The notes beneath the pieces were generated by a model. The model did no database searches, was not told where the DNA came from, and saw only the letters and a program-made list of their open reading frames with translations. Positions 10,750-18,676 of a stretch of DNA of 64,000 nucleotides are shown here, in pieces. Position 1 is the first letter of the stretch. Each line of letters begins with the position of its first letter. The translations under genes were made by a program, and so were the position numbers. The DNA is taken from NCBI GenBank assembly GCA_011391285.1, contig JAABQU010000221.1:1-64000 (forward strand), in the 5' to 3' direction. The stretch is from Thiobacillus sp. Its GTDB lineage: Bacteria > Pseudomonadota > Gammaproteobacteria > Burkholderiales > Thiobacillaceae.

Positions 10750-10783
10750 TGTATTGATTCTGCCGAACGGCAGAATCAATACA
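10750..10783 (-). repeat. Perfect 16-bp palindromic hairpin spanning the rpsU stop codon
   Basis: TGTATTGATTCTGCCG (10750-10765) and CGGCAGAATCAATACA (10768-10783) are exact inverted repeats separated by AA. The rpsU stop codon (10776-10778) and its last two codons lie inside the arm. No U-tract follows on the minus strand before yqeY starts at 10739. Position matches the attenuator between rpsU and dnaG in E. coli, so it could be a leaky terminator or an RNA-processing site. Confidence 0.6.
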
Positions 10784-10988
10784 TCTTGGGGGGGAGTTGC
10801 TGGCCGCGCAGGCGCTTGCTCTGGCGCTTGACCGCGGCGGCGAGCTTGCGCTTGCGCTCGGCGGTGGGCTTCTCATAGAACTCGCGAGCGCGCAGTTCGG
10901 TCAATAGACCCACTTTTTCGATGGAGCGCTTGAAGCGGCGCAGGGCGACATCGAACGGCTCGTTTTCTTTGACTTTGACGTGAGGCAT
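10776..10988 (-). CDS. rpsU: 30S ribosomal protein S21
   Basis: The real product is the 70-residue S21 beginning [21 protein letters not shown], a small basic protein of the 30S platform needed for initiation. The frame is open 28 codons further upstream, but that extension has no S21 similarity. AGGAAG lies 10 nt before the ATG at 10988. It is the first gene of the macromolecular-synthesis cluster and is followed by a perfect hairpin that overlaps its stop codon. Confidence 0.97.
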   Translation of the reverse strand: MPHVKVKENEPFDVALRRFKRSIEKVGLLTELRAREFYEKPTAERKRKLAAAVKRQSKRLRGQQLPPKMY

Positions 10989-11023
10989 GTGAAGTGCGCT
11001 TCCTGGAAATTGGAAAAACGAGA

Positions 11024-11053
11024 ATAATAGCAAGCCCTCACGCTTTTTTCCAG
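11024..11053 (-). promoter_or_regulatory. Candidate promoter of rpsU
   Basis: On the minus strand, CTGGAA (11053-11048) and TATTAT (11029-11024) are 18 bp apart and lie about 40 bp before the rpsU ATG. Each box matches consensus imperfectly. It is the best candidate in the 82-bp gap between rpsU and the divergent tsaD. Confidence 0.35.
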
Positions 11054-11070
11054 CCCCCCGTAAATCCCTC

Positions 11071-12093
11071 ATGTTGGTGCTTGGCGTCGAATCTTCCTGC
11101 GATGAAACCGGTGTCGCGCTGTATGACAGCGCGTACGGCCTCTTGGCGCATGCGCTGTACTCACAGATTGCGATGCATAACGACTACGGCGGGGTGGTGC
11201 CGGAACTGGCGTCGCGCGACCATGTCCGGCGGGTACTTCCCTTGACCCGCCAGGTTTTGAGCGACAGTGGCCGCACACTTTCAGATATCGATGGCATTGC
11301 CTATACGCAGGGGCCGGGGCTCGCCGGCGCGCTGCTGGTGGGGGCGGGGATGGCGCGCGCATTGGCGTTTGCGCTGAATATCCCGGCGGTCGGCGTGCAC
11401 CATCTGGAAGGCCATATGCTTTCGCCGCTGATCTCCGACACGCCGCCGGCATTTCCGTTTGTCGCCCTGCTAGTGTCGGGTGGGCACACGCAATTGATGC
11501 TGGTGTCGGGCGTCGGGCGCTATACCCTCTTGGGCGAGACGCTGGACGACGCCGCGGGCGAGGCCTTTGACAAGACCGCCCAGCTGCTGGGGCTCGGCTA
11601 TCCGGGCGGTCCGGCGCTGTCGAGGCTGGCGGCAACAGGCGATGCCAGCCACTTTACTTTGCCGCGGCCGATGCTCAATTCGGGCGATTTCGATTTCAGC
11701 TTTTCCGGCCTGAAGACCGCAGTACTGACGCTGGTGCGCAAGCAGGGGTTGGAACGGGCGGGCGACATCGCGGCCGCGTTCCAGGCTGCGGCGGTGGAGG
11801 TGCTGGTGAGCAAGAGCCTGGCCGCCTGCAAGCACAGCAGCGCTAGCCGACTGGTGGTTGCCGGCGGCGTGGGTGCCAACACGCACTTGCGCGAGCGGCT
11901 CACGCGCGAAGCAGCCACGCGCGGCATCGACGTGTTCTACCCGCGGATGGAGTTCTGCACCGACAACGGCGCGATGATCGCCTACGCCGGGGCGCAGCGG
12001 CTGGCGTCGCTGTCAAAAGCCGCACCGGCGCATCCGGATCTGACGTTTGCGGTGAAGCCGCGCTGGGAACTGGCGACGCTCGAGGCTGTGTAA
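11071..12093 (+). CDS. tsaD: tRNA N6-threonylcarbamoyladenosine transferase TsaD
   Basis: The enzyme transfers threonylcarbamoyl from TC-AMP to A37 of ANN-decoding tRNAs, with TsaB and TsaE. The 340-residue protein has the ASKHA-fold start [14 protein letters not shown], the iron/zinc ligands in HHLEGH (His111, His115), VSGGHTQL, and the C-terminal [13 protein letters not shown]. It is divergent from rpsU, an arrangement seen in many proteobacteria. Confidence 0.97.
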   Translation: MLVLGVESSCDETGVALYDSAYGLLAHALYSQIAMHNDYGGVVPELASRDHVRRVLPLTRQVLSDSGRTLSDIDGIAYTQGPGLAGALLVGAGMARALAFALNIPAVGVHHLEGHMLSPLISDTPPAFPFVALLVSGGHTQLMLVSGVGRYTLLGETLDDAAGEAFDKTAQLLGLGYPGGPALSRLAATGDASHFTLPRPMLNSGDFDFSFSGLKTAVLTLVRKQGLERAGDIAAAFQAAAVEVLVSKSLAACKHSSASRLVVAGGVGANTHLRERLTREAATRGIDVFYPRMEFCTDNGAMIAYAGAQRLASLSKAAPAHPDLTFAVKPRWELATLEAV

Positions 12094-12107
12094 AAAAGGG
12101 TGGCGAG

Positions 12108-12908
12108 TCACTGCCGAAGCATGGGGTAGGCTTCGCGTAGCGCCTTGAGCCATTTTTCGCTGCCGGTTAGCTGCGCGATCTGGTCGGGAAACAGCAAGAA
12201 ACCGACCAACACCGCCATCAGGCACACCAGAAGCACGGTGCCGAAAATACTTTCCGGGCGCAGCACGCCCCAATAGCGGCTTACCAGGAACAGCGTGTCC
12301 TTCTTGTGTTCCGACATTGACAGCCAACGCCGCAGCAGCTTGACGGCGAGATAGGCCGCATAGCCGCCCATCAGCGAGGCAAACACGATGCGGAAGATGG
12401 CGAACACGTCGAGGCCGCCGCCGAGATACTGGTGGTACAGCCAGGAGACGAAGCCCAGCGACAGCGAGGCCAGCACGGCGATGGCGACGTTGATGAACAG
12501 ACGCCGCCGTTCACGTGCCAGATCGCGTTGGCGCTCGATAAAAAAACTGTCGATCTCGCGCTTGAAGTATTCGACCTTTTCCTGCACCAACGACGAGAAT
12601 TCCGCTTTGGCGTGGACAATGCGCTGGTCCATCAACGTGCCGAGTTTTTCCCCGGCGTAATCCACCAGCTCGCGCACGTCGTCCTTGGTGAACTGGCGTT
12701 GTTCGTGGAGCTCGTCTGAAATTTTGTCGAGTTTGGCGTCGATTTCCTGGCTGGCCTGCCAGATGACGTCCTTCAGTTCGGTGCCGGCCTGCGACACGCC
12801 GACTTTCACCACATCGGCCAGACGTTCGCCGGCATGGTCGATCGCCTCGCGCGAGACCTCGGCGAGGCTGTCTTTTGCGTGGCTGATGGTTTTGTCGAAC
12901 AGGGCCAT
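12108..12908 (-). CDS. Uncharacterised protein: N-terminal coiled coil plus C-terminal membrane helices
   Basis: I do not recognise the family. Residues 1 to about 135 are hydrophilic and helical, rich in Asp, Glu, Ala and Lys with heptad-like spacing (for example ISHAKDSLAEVSREAIDHAGERLADVV), and look like an amphipathic or coiled-coil rod. Three hydrophobic segments follow: about 138-160 (FINVAIAVLASLSLGFVSWL), about 168-190 (VFAIFRIVFASLMGGYAAYL) and about 222-245 (IFGTVLLVCLMAVLVGFLLF). The first segment is preceded by a run of arginines, which would favour a cytoplasmic rod. It lies 16 bp downstream of plsY on the same strand, so the two are likely co-transcribed. Confidence 0.75.
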   Translation of the reverse strand: MALFDKTISHAKDSLAEVSREAIDHAGERLADVVKVGVSQAGTELKDVIWQASQEIDAKLDKISDELHEQRQFTKDDVRELVDYAGEKLGTLMDQRIVHAKAEFSSLVQEKVEYFKREIDSFFIERQRDLARERRRLFINVAIAVLASLSLGFVSWLYHQYLGGGLDVFAIFRIVFASLMGGYAAYLAVKLLRRWLSMSEHKKDTLFLVSRYWGVLRPESIFGTVLLVCLMAVLVGFLLFPDQIAQLTGSEKWLKALREAYPMLRQ

Positions 12909-12924
12909 GTTGGGGGAACTGGAC

Positions 12925-13527
12925 TTATTTGCGGGCGCCGATCCGGGCTTCCTGGCCGGATACCAGTTTGACGAGGTTGCTCTTGTGACGATAGACCAGC
13001 AGCAGCGTGATCACCAGCACGGCAATCGCCGTGTTGCCCCAGCCCATCAGCAGTCCTGCGTAGACCGGGGCGAGCACGGCGGTGGTCAGCGCAGCGAGCG
13101 AGGAGATGCGGAACACGCCCGCCATCGACAGCCAGGTGGCGAGGCATGCCAGTCCCAGCCAGGGGTTGAGGCCGACCAGTACGCCGAGCGCAGTGGCCAC
13201 CCCTTTGCCGCCCTGGAAGCGGAAGAACACCGGGAACAGGTGGCCGATGAATACCGCCAGCGCGCACAGCAGCACGATGCCCTCGTCGAGGCCGAACTGC
13301 GGCGCCAGTGCGCGCGCCAGCACCACCGCCACCCAGCCCTTCATCGCATCGCCGAGCAGCGTCAGAACGGCGGCCATTTTGCGCCCGGTGCGCAGCACGT
13401 TGGTGGCCCCGGGATTGCCCGACCCGAAACTGCGCGGGTCAGGCAGGCGCATGGCGCGGCTGACGATCACGGCAAATGACAAGGAACCGATCAGGTAGGC
13501 AACAGCAACAAACAGCAGCGTGGTCAT
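12925..13527 (-). CDS. plsY: Glycerol-3-phosphate acyltransferase PlsY
   Basis: This integral membrane enzyme acylates the sn-1 position of glycerol-3-phosphate with acyl-phosphate. The 200-residue form starts at ATG 13527 (MTTLLFVAVAYLIGSLSFAV). The frame runs on to a TTG at 13560, but those 11 residues would precede the first membrane helix without similarity. The conserved loops GSGNPGATNVLRTGRK and FRFQGGKGVATALGV are present, with about five membrane helices. It is divergent from folB, as in many proteobacteria. Confidence 0.95.
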   Translation of the reverse strand: MTTLLFVAVAYLIGSLSFAVIVSRAMRLPDPRSFGSGNPGATNVLRTGRKMAAVLTLLGDAMKGWVAVVLARALAPQFGLDEGIVLLCALAVFIGHLFPVFFRFQGGKGVATALGVLVGLNPWLGLACLATWLSMAGVFRISSLAALTTAVLAPVYAGLLMGWGNTAIAVLVITLLLVYRHKSNLVKLVSGQEARIGARK

Positions 13528-13593
13528 GAACAAGTCAGTAAAATGGCGGGTTTGGGTCAAGCCCTTCGGGCCGTGCCGTGGATAATTGAAACG

Positions 13594-13956
13594 ATGGACA
13601 TTTTATTTTTGCGGGACTTTCGTCTCGAACTGATTATCGGCATATACGAGTGGGAACGCAAAGTGCCGCAGCCGGTGCGGCTCGATCTCGAAATCGGCCT
13701 GCCCGACAGCAAGGCCGGCGGCACCGACGATGTGGCCGACACCATCGACTACGGCGCGGTGGCCATGCGAGTCAAAGACTACCTGCACAACGCCCCGCAA
13801 CCGATCACCCTGGTCGAGTCGGTGGCTGAGCATGTGGCGGCGATCGTGCGCGACGAATTCGGCGCGCCGTGGGTGAAGGTCTCGGTCACCAAGTTCGCCA
13901 TTGTGCCGGGCATCAAGGAACTCGGCATCACCATCGAGCGCGGCGCGCGCGCGTGA
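13594..13956 (+). CDS. folB: Dihydroneopterin aldolase FolB
   Basis: The enzyme converts 7,8-dihydroneopterin to 6-hydroxymethyl-dihydropterin in folate synthesis. The 120-residue protein starts at MDILFLRDFRLELIIGIYEWER. The conserved catalytic Glu is in GIYEWE and the Lys is in SVTKFAIVPGIKELGI. The open frame upstream of 13594 has no similarity. The stop overlaps the next start (GTGA), so translation of the TauE-like gene is probably coupled to folB. Confidence 0.94.
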   Translation: MDILFLRDFRLELIIGIYEWERKVPQPVRLDLEIGLPDSKAGGTDDVADTIDYGAVAMRVKDYLHNAPQPITLVESVAEHVAAIVRDEFGAPWVKVSVTKFAIVPGIKELGITIERGARA

Positions 13957-14690
13957 GCCCTGGGGAGATCGCCGCCGCGGCGGCCATTCTGCTGGCGGCG
14001 TATTTTATCCGTGGCATCACCGGCTTTGGCTCGGGGCTCATCGCGGTCCCCTTGCTCGCATTGTTTCTGCCGCTGCAGTTCGTGGTGCCGCTGGTGCTGC
14101 TGCTGGATTTCACTGCGTCGCTGGTGCTGGGCGGCGTGCACTTCAAACATGTGCTGTGGAACGAGGTCAGCATTCTGATTCCATTCAGCATTGTCGGTGT
14201 GGCACTGGGGACCAGCCTGCTGGTCAACCTGCCACAGGCGCCCATGCTGATCGTGCTGGCGCTGTTCGTGTTCATTTTTGCGATTCGCAGCCTGTTGTAT
14301 CTACATGGCGACAAGACTGTTTCGCGCCTGTGGGCGGTGCCCGCTTCGCTCACCGGCGGTACCGTGGGCGGGTTGTTCGGCACGGGCGGACCGCCCTATG
14401 TGATCTATCTCACCCACCGCATCCGCGACAAGGGTCAGCTGCGCGCGACGCTGTCGGCCCTGTTCTTTATCGAAGGCTTGACGCGCATCGTCAGCTTCCT
14501 GATAGTGGGCCTGCTGCTGACCATGCAGGTGTGGACTGCCTATGCTGTGGCGTTGCCGCTGGTGCTGGGAGCGCTGTACCTGGGCGGGAGGGCACACGTG
14601 GGACTCGCCCCGGCGCAGATGACGCGGCTGGTCGGGTTGCTGCTGCTGGTGTCGAGCGTGTCGCTTCTGATCAAGGCGCTGTCTGTATGA
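13953..14690 (+). CDS. TauE/SafE-family membrane permease
   Basis: The 245-residue integral membrane protein has about eight hydrophobic segments and the two family repeats, FIRGITGFGSGLIAVPLL near the N-terminus and LTGGTVGGLFGTGGPPYVIYL in the middle. Members export or import sulfur-containing anions such as sulfite, sulfoacetate and taurine-derived compounds; the substrate here is unknown. The start is GTG at 13953, fused by GTGA to the folB stop. The 3' end overlaps the next gene by ATGA. The sulfur-linked role would suit a sulfur oxidiser, but that is inference. Confidence 0.85.
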   Translation: MSPGEIAAAAAILLAAYFIRGITGFGSGLIAVPLLALFLPLQFVVPLVLLLDFTASLVLGGVHFKHVLWNEVSILIPFSIVGVALGTSLLVNLPQAPMLIVLALFVFIFAIRSLLYLHGDKTVSRLWAVPASLTGGTVGGLFGTGGPPYVIYLTHRIRDKGQLRATLSALFFIEGLTRIVSFLIVGLLLTMQVWTAYAVALPLVLGALYLGGRAHVGLAPAQMTRLVGLLLLVSSVSLLIKALSV

Positions 14691-15643
14691 ACAAACCAGA
14701 AACGCTCCATTTCCAATCGCTGTCGTTTACCGGCCTTGCGCCTGGCGCGCGTCTCATCGTGCTGGGTGCAGTGCATGGCAACGAAACCTGCGGTACCCAG
14801 GCGATTCGCCGCGTGATTGGCGAGATTGAATCCGGCCAACTGGGCATTGTTGCGGGCTGCGTCACCTTTGTTCCGGTGACCAATCCGCTCGCCTATGCGC
14901 GCCACCAGCGCATGGGCGACCGCAACCTCAACCGCAATCTGATTCCCACCGCGACACCGGTTGAGTTCGAGGACCGCATCGCCAACTGGCTGTGCCCGCT
15001 GCTGGCGCAGCACGACGCGCTGCTCGATTTGCACTCGTTCCACACGGCGGGTCAGCCCTTTGTCATGCTCGGGCCGGAAGACAACAAGGGCTTGCTGGAA
15101 CCGTTCGCACGCTCGGCTGAAGAAACCACACTGGCGTTGAGCCTGGGCGTGCACCGTTTCGTCGATGGCTGGCTTGATACCTATGCAGCCGGTGTCGCGC
15201 GCCGCCTGGCTGCGGGCGCGTCGTCGCGCGAGGCCGACGTGCATTACGGGGTGGGCACGACTGAATTCATGCGCGCGCAGGGCGGCATCGCGCTCACCCT
15301 CGAATGCGGCCAGCACGACGACCCGGCCGCACCCGAGGTGGCCTGGCGTGCGATCCACAATGCGCTTGCGCATCTGAGGCTGTGCGATGCACCCGCGCCA
15401 ACCCCGGTAGCCGACACCGAGGCGCTGCGTCTGTACCAGGTCGTCGACCGTGTTCATGCAGGGGATGCCTTCGCGCGCGACTGGGCCAGCTTCGACCGCG
15501 TGTGCGCGGGTGAAGTCATTGGTACGCGCTACGACAGCACGCCGGTACTGGCAGATAGCGATGGCTACATTGTCTTTCCCAATCCCAACGCACTGCCAGG
15601 GCAGGAGTGGTTTTACCTTGCGCGGCACAGTACGCGGGTATAA
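14687..15643 (+). CDS. Succinylglutamate desuccinylase/aspartoacylase-family zinc hydrolase
   Basis: The 318-residue protein belongs to the M14-like AstE/AspA amidohydrolases. The zinc ligands are His30 and Glu33 in VHGNET, and a His in LDLHSFH near residue 112. A YGVGTTEFMRAQGGIALTLECGQH segment supplies the catalytic Glu region, followed by a C-terminal beta domain. The substrate is likely an N-acyl amino acid or a peptide-like amide. The ATG overlaps the TauE-like stop. A second member of this superfamily lies 2 kb downstream next to an amidoligase. Confidence 0.85.
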   Translation: MNKPETLHFQSLSFTGLAPGARLIVLGAVHGNETCGTQAIRRVIGEIESGQLGIVAGCVTFVPVTNPLAYARHQRMGDRNLNRNLIPTATPVEFEDRIANWLCPLLAQHDALLDLHSFHTAGQPFVMLGPEDNKGLLEPFARSAEETTLALSLGVHRFVDGWLDTYAAGVARRLAAGASSREADVHYGVGTTEFMRAQGGIALTLECGQHDDPAAPEVAWRAIHNALAHLRLCDAPAPTPVADTEALRLYQVVDRVHAGDAFARDWASFDRVCAGEVIGTRYDSTPVLADSDGYIVFPNPNALPGQEWFYLARHSTRV

Positions 15644-15732
15644 GCCTGTGCCCTTGGCATCAGAGCATTACTTGGTCTACAAAAAGATAAGAAGGTGTGA
15701 TTTATTGTTTGAGCTAAGTGGAAAGGGTAGTC

Positions 15733-16221
15733 ATGTTGCATGAAGTGAGCGGCGATATTCTGTTGTCCGAGGCACAAGCCATCGCGCATGGCGTCGCGCC
15801 GAATGACGCGCACAATCAGGGGTTGGCGCATGCTCTGCGCGAGAACTGGCCGGCGATGTACAAGGATTTCCGGCATTTTTGCCAGACCACGCACCCGAAA
15901 GCCGGCGGCCTGTGGGCGTGGGCAGGGGCAGAAGGGACGCGCGTGGTGTCGTTGTTCACCCAGGACGCAGCCTATGAGCACGGCGCCAAGCCGGGCCGCG
16001 CGTCGGCTGAAAACCTCAATCACGCGTTGAAGGCCTTGCGCAAATGGCTCGAGGCGGAAGGTGTGACCAGCGTGGCGATGCCCCGTCTGGCGACGGGCGT
16101 AGGGGGGATGAGTTGGGATGAGGTGTATCCGTTGATCGAAAAGCATCTGGGTGATCTCGCCATTCCTGTGTATGTCTATGTGACGTATCACCAGGGCGAA
16201 CGGGCGAGCAAAACGGCCTGA
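15733..16221 (+). CDS. Macro-domain protein
   Basis: The 162-residue protein is a single macro domain. Features are the strand VSGDILLSEAQAIAHGVAPN with an ADP-ribose-binding-type loop, HNQGLAHALRENWP, and the C-terminal ENLNHALKALRKWLEAEGVTSVAMPRLATGVGGMSWDEV, which carries the glycine loop. Macro domains bind or hydrolyse ADP-ribose and derivatives; this type resembles bacterial ADP-ribosyl-glutamate or DNA-ADP-ribose hydrolases. The start is ATG 15733 behind GAAAGG. It begins 89 bp after the previous gene and 14 bp before the GCS2-like gene, so it is probably transcribed with the latter. Confidence 0.82.
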   Translation: MLHEVSGDILLSEAQAIAHGVAPNDAHNQGLAHALRENWPAMYKDFRHFCQTTHPKAGGLWAWAGAEGTRVVSLFTQDAAYEHGAKPGRASAENLNHALKALRKWLEAEGVTSVAMPRLATGVGGMSWDEVYPLIEKHLGDLAIPVYVYVTYHQGERASKTA

Positions 16222-16235
16222 CGGCAGATTCAGCC

Positions 16236-17669
16236 ATGGGGCAGGAGATCAATCGCACCCACTTTTCGGAAGCGGATCTGCAGCAGTTTTCCGCCCGGTT
16301 GGCGGATGAAATGGCGGCGTTGCGATCGTTTGCCAAGGCGGGAGGGTTCAGCGATCCGCGCTACGTCGCCGGGTTCGAACTGGAAGCGTGGCTGCTCGAT
16401 CATGCCGGATTGCCCAGCCCGGTCAACGCTTCCTATCTGCAGGCACTGAACAACCCGCTGGTGGTGCCGGAACTGTCGCGTTTCAACGTCGAACTGAACG
16501 CGCCGCCGCTGGAAATGGGTGCGGGCACGCTGGCGGCGATGGAGGAATCCCTGCTGGTTACCTGGGAGGATTGCCAGCAGGTGGCGCACGATATGGATAC
16601 GGTGCTGGCGATGATCGGCATCCTGCCGACCATCCGTGACGAGGACCTGTGCCTCGCCAACATGTCGGCGATGAACCGATTCGATGTGCTCAATGCCCAG
16701 GTCCTGCAGCAGCGCAACGGTGCGCCCATTCGTATCGACATCGCGGGCTGCGATCACTTGCTTCTGAGCCGGCCCGACGTCATGCTGGAGGCCGCCACCA
16801 CGTCGTTCCAGTTGCACCTGCAGGTGCCGTTTGACCGGGCGGGTCGCTATTACAACGCGTCCCTGGTAAGTTGCGCGCCGCTGCTGGCGGCAGCGGTCAA
16901 TTCGCCGCTCTTGTTCGGCCAGCGCCTGTGGCAGGAAACCCGTGTGCCGCTGTTCGAACAGTCGGTGGAATTGGGCGGCTATAACGGGCTGGCCGAACCC
17001 ACCGTGAGGCGGGTGACCTTCGGCCGGGGCTACGTGGCGCGAAGCCCGCTGGAATTGTTCCAAGAAAATCTCGAGCATTATCCGGTGTTGCTGCCGATGC
17101 CGCAGGCCGAACCGGCGTCGCGCTTTCCCCATCTGCGGCTGCACAACGGCGCCATCTGGCGCTGGGTGCGGCCGCTGATCGGTTTCGACGGGGCCGGGCA
17201 GGGGCATGTGCGGCTGGAGCAGCGGGTGCTGCCCAGCGGCCCGACCGTGCTGGATATGGTCGCCAATGCCGCCTTGTATTTTGGTCTGGTGCATGCGCTG
17301 GCGCGGCAGCCGCATGCCGTTGAATTGGATTTGCCGTTCGCTGCTGCGCGTGCCAACTTCTATGCCGCCGCCCGCCAGGGGCTGCAGGCCGAACTGACCT
17401 GGCTGGATGGCCGGCGCTACGTTGCCCGTGGCCTCATTCTCGATGCGGCGCTGCCGCTGGCCCGGCAAGGATTGCAGGACTTCGGCCTGCCGGACGCCGA
17501 GATCGAGCACTACCTGGGCGTCGTCGAAGCCCGGGTGCGCAGCGGCCAGACCGGCTCGGCATGGCAGTTGCAGCGACTCGCGCAGGTCAATGGCGACGTG
17601 CATCGCATGATGGACGACTACCTGGAAAACCAGCGTTCCGGCGCGCCGGTGCATGAATGGAACCTGTGA
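16236..17669 (+). CDS. GCS2-family carboxylate-amine ligase (glutamate-cysteine-ligase-like)
   Basis: The 477-residue protein has the glutamine-synthetase-like fold of glutamate-cysteine ligase family 2. Residues about 45-90 (GFELEAWLLD ... LSRFNVELNAPPLEMGAG) carry the first acidic metal motif. FQLHLQVP near 190 and LRLHNGAIWRWVRPLIGF near 300 match the ATP/substrate region. It is longer than E. coli YbdK (372 aa) and lacks the arrangement of classical GshA. The product could be a gamma-glutamyl or other amide; the substrate is unknown. Its end overlaps the start of the next M14-type gene by 13 bp, so the two are clearly one transcription unit. Confidence 0.8.
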   Translation: MGQEINRTHFSEADLQQFSARLADEMAALRSFAKAGGFSDPRYVAGFELEAWLLDHAGLPSPVNASYLQALNNPLVVPELSRFNVELNAPPLEMGAGTLAAMEESLLVTWEDCQQVAHDMDTVLAMIGILPTIRDEDLCLANMSAMNRFDVLNAQVLQQRNGAPIRIDIAGCDHLLLSRPDVMLEAATTSFQLHLQVPFDRAGRYYNASLVSCAPLLAAAVNSPLLFGQRLWQETRVPLFEQSVELGGYNGLAEPTVRRVTFGRGYVARSPLELFQENLEHYPVLLPMPQAEPASRFPHLRLHNGAIWRWVRPLIGFDGAGQGHVRLEQRVLPSGPTVLDMVANAALYFGLVHALARQPHAVELDLPFAAARANFYAAARQGLQAELTWLDGRRYVARGLILDAALPLARQGLQDFGLPDAEIEHYLGVVEARVRSGQTGSAWQLQRLAQVNGDVHRMMDDYLENQRSGAPVHEWNL

Positions 17670-18676
17670 TGCTGACGCAATATGACGCCTTACCCCCCGG
17701 CCTGCTGGATCTGCCTGCTTCGCGGCTGAACGAGGTGCTGTCCGGCCCGACGCTGATTCATCTGCCGGGCCGCCGAATCTCGCCGCTGTTCGTGTCGGTG
17801 CTGCTGCACGGCAACGAGGATACGGGTTGGAAGGCGGCCCAATCGGTGCTCAAGAAATACGCAACAACCGAGTTGCCGCGCGCGCTGTCGCTGTTCATCG
17901 GCAACGTCGATGCCGCGCGTGCAGGCTTGCGCCGGCTCGATGGTCAGCCGGACTACAACCGGGTGTGGCCGGGCAGCGAGGAAGCGCACGCCGCCGAGTT
18001 GACGATGATGCAGCAGGTAGTCGACGTCATGCGCGCGCGCGGCGTATTCGCCAGTATCGACATCCACAACAACACCGGTCTCAATCCGCATTACGCCTGC
18101 GTGAACCGTCTGGAGCAGGATTACCTGCATCTCGCCACCCTGTTTTCACGCACTGTCGTGTACTTTATCCGGCCGCGAGGCGTGCAGTCGGCCGCTTTCG
18201 CCGAGTTGTGCCCGGCGGTGACCGTGGAATGCGGCAAGCCGGGAACGCCCGGCAGTGTCGACCACGCGGCCGCATTCATGGAAGCCTGCCTGCACCTGTC
18301 CGAATTTCCCGAGCATCCGGTCGCGCCGCACGACATCGACCTGTTCCATACCGTGGCCACGGTCAAGGTTCCGGACGCGGTCAGCTTCGGCTTCGATGCG
18401 GCCGATGCGGACATCGATTTCGCATCCGAGCTGGATCATTTCAATTTCCGCGAACTGGCGCACGGCGATGTCTGGGGGCGGGTGCGTCAGGGCAGCCCAG
18501 CCCGGCTGCAGGCGCTGGACGAAAGTGGCGCGGACATCGGCGACCACCTGTTCGATCACCATGAAAACAGGATCACGCTCCGGCGGCGATTGATGCCGGC
18601 CATGCTCACGCGCGACGAGCGGGTGATCCGCCAGGACTGCCTGTGCTACCTGATGGAGCGGATTCCCTACCCGTAG
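17657..18676 (+). CDS. M14-family zinc carboxypeptidase/amidohydrolase (aspartoacylase-like)
   Basis: The 339-residue protein has the zinc motif LLHGNEDTG near residue 49 and a third ligand in SIDIHNNTGLNPHYACV near 140. TVECGKPGTPG near 193 is the probable catalytic glutamate region. This places it in the AstE/AspA-like branch of M14. It overlaps the GCS2-family ligase upstream, an arrangement suggesting that one enzyme makes an amide bond and the other breaks it, or that the hydrolase trims the ligase product. The start is probably the ATG at 17657 or the one at 17669. It converges with xerD with no gap. Confidence 0.82.
   Translation: MEPVMLTQYDALPPGLLDLPASRLNEVLSGPTLIHLPGRRISPLFVSVLLHGNEDTGWKAAQSVLKKYATTELPRALSLFIGNVDAARAGLRRLDGQPDYNRVWPGSEEAHAAELTMMQQVVDVMRARGVFASIDIHNNTGLNPHYACVNRLEQDYLHLATLFSRTVVYFIRPRGVQSAAFAELCPAVTVECGKPGTPGSVDHAAAFMEACLHLSEFPEHPVAPHDIDLFHTVATVKVPDAVSFGFDAADADIDFASELDHFNFRELAHGDVWGRVRQGSPARLQALDESGADIGDHLFDHHENRITLRRRLMPAMLTRDERVIRQDCLCYLMERIPYP

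Noticed and set aside
13869..13952. 28-residue N-terminal extension of the TauE/SafE-like protein
   Set aside because: It overlaps folB in another frame and is His/Arg-rich; the GTG fused to the folB stop is the sensible start.
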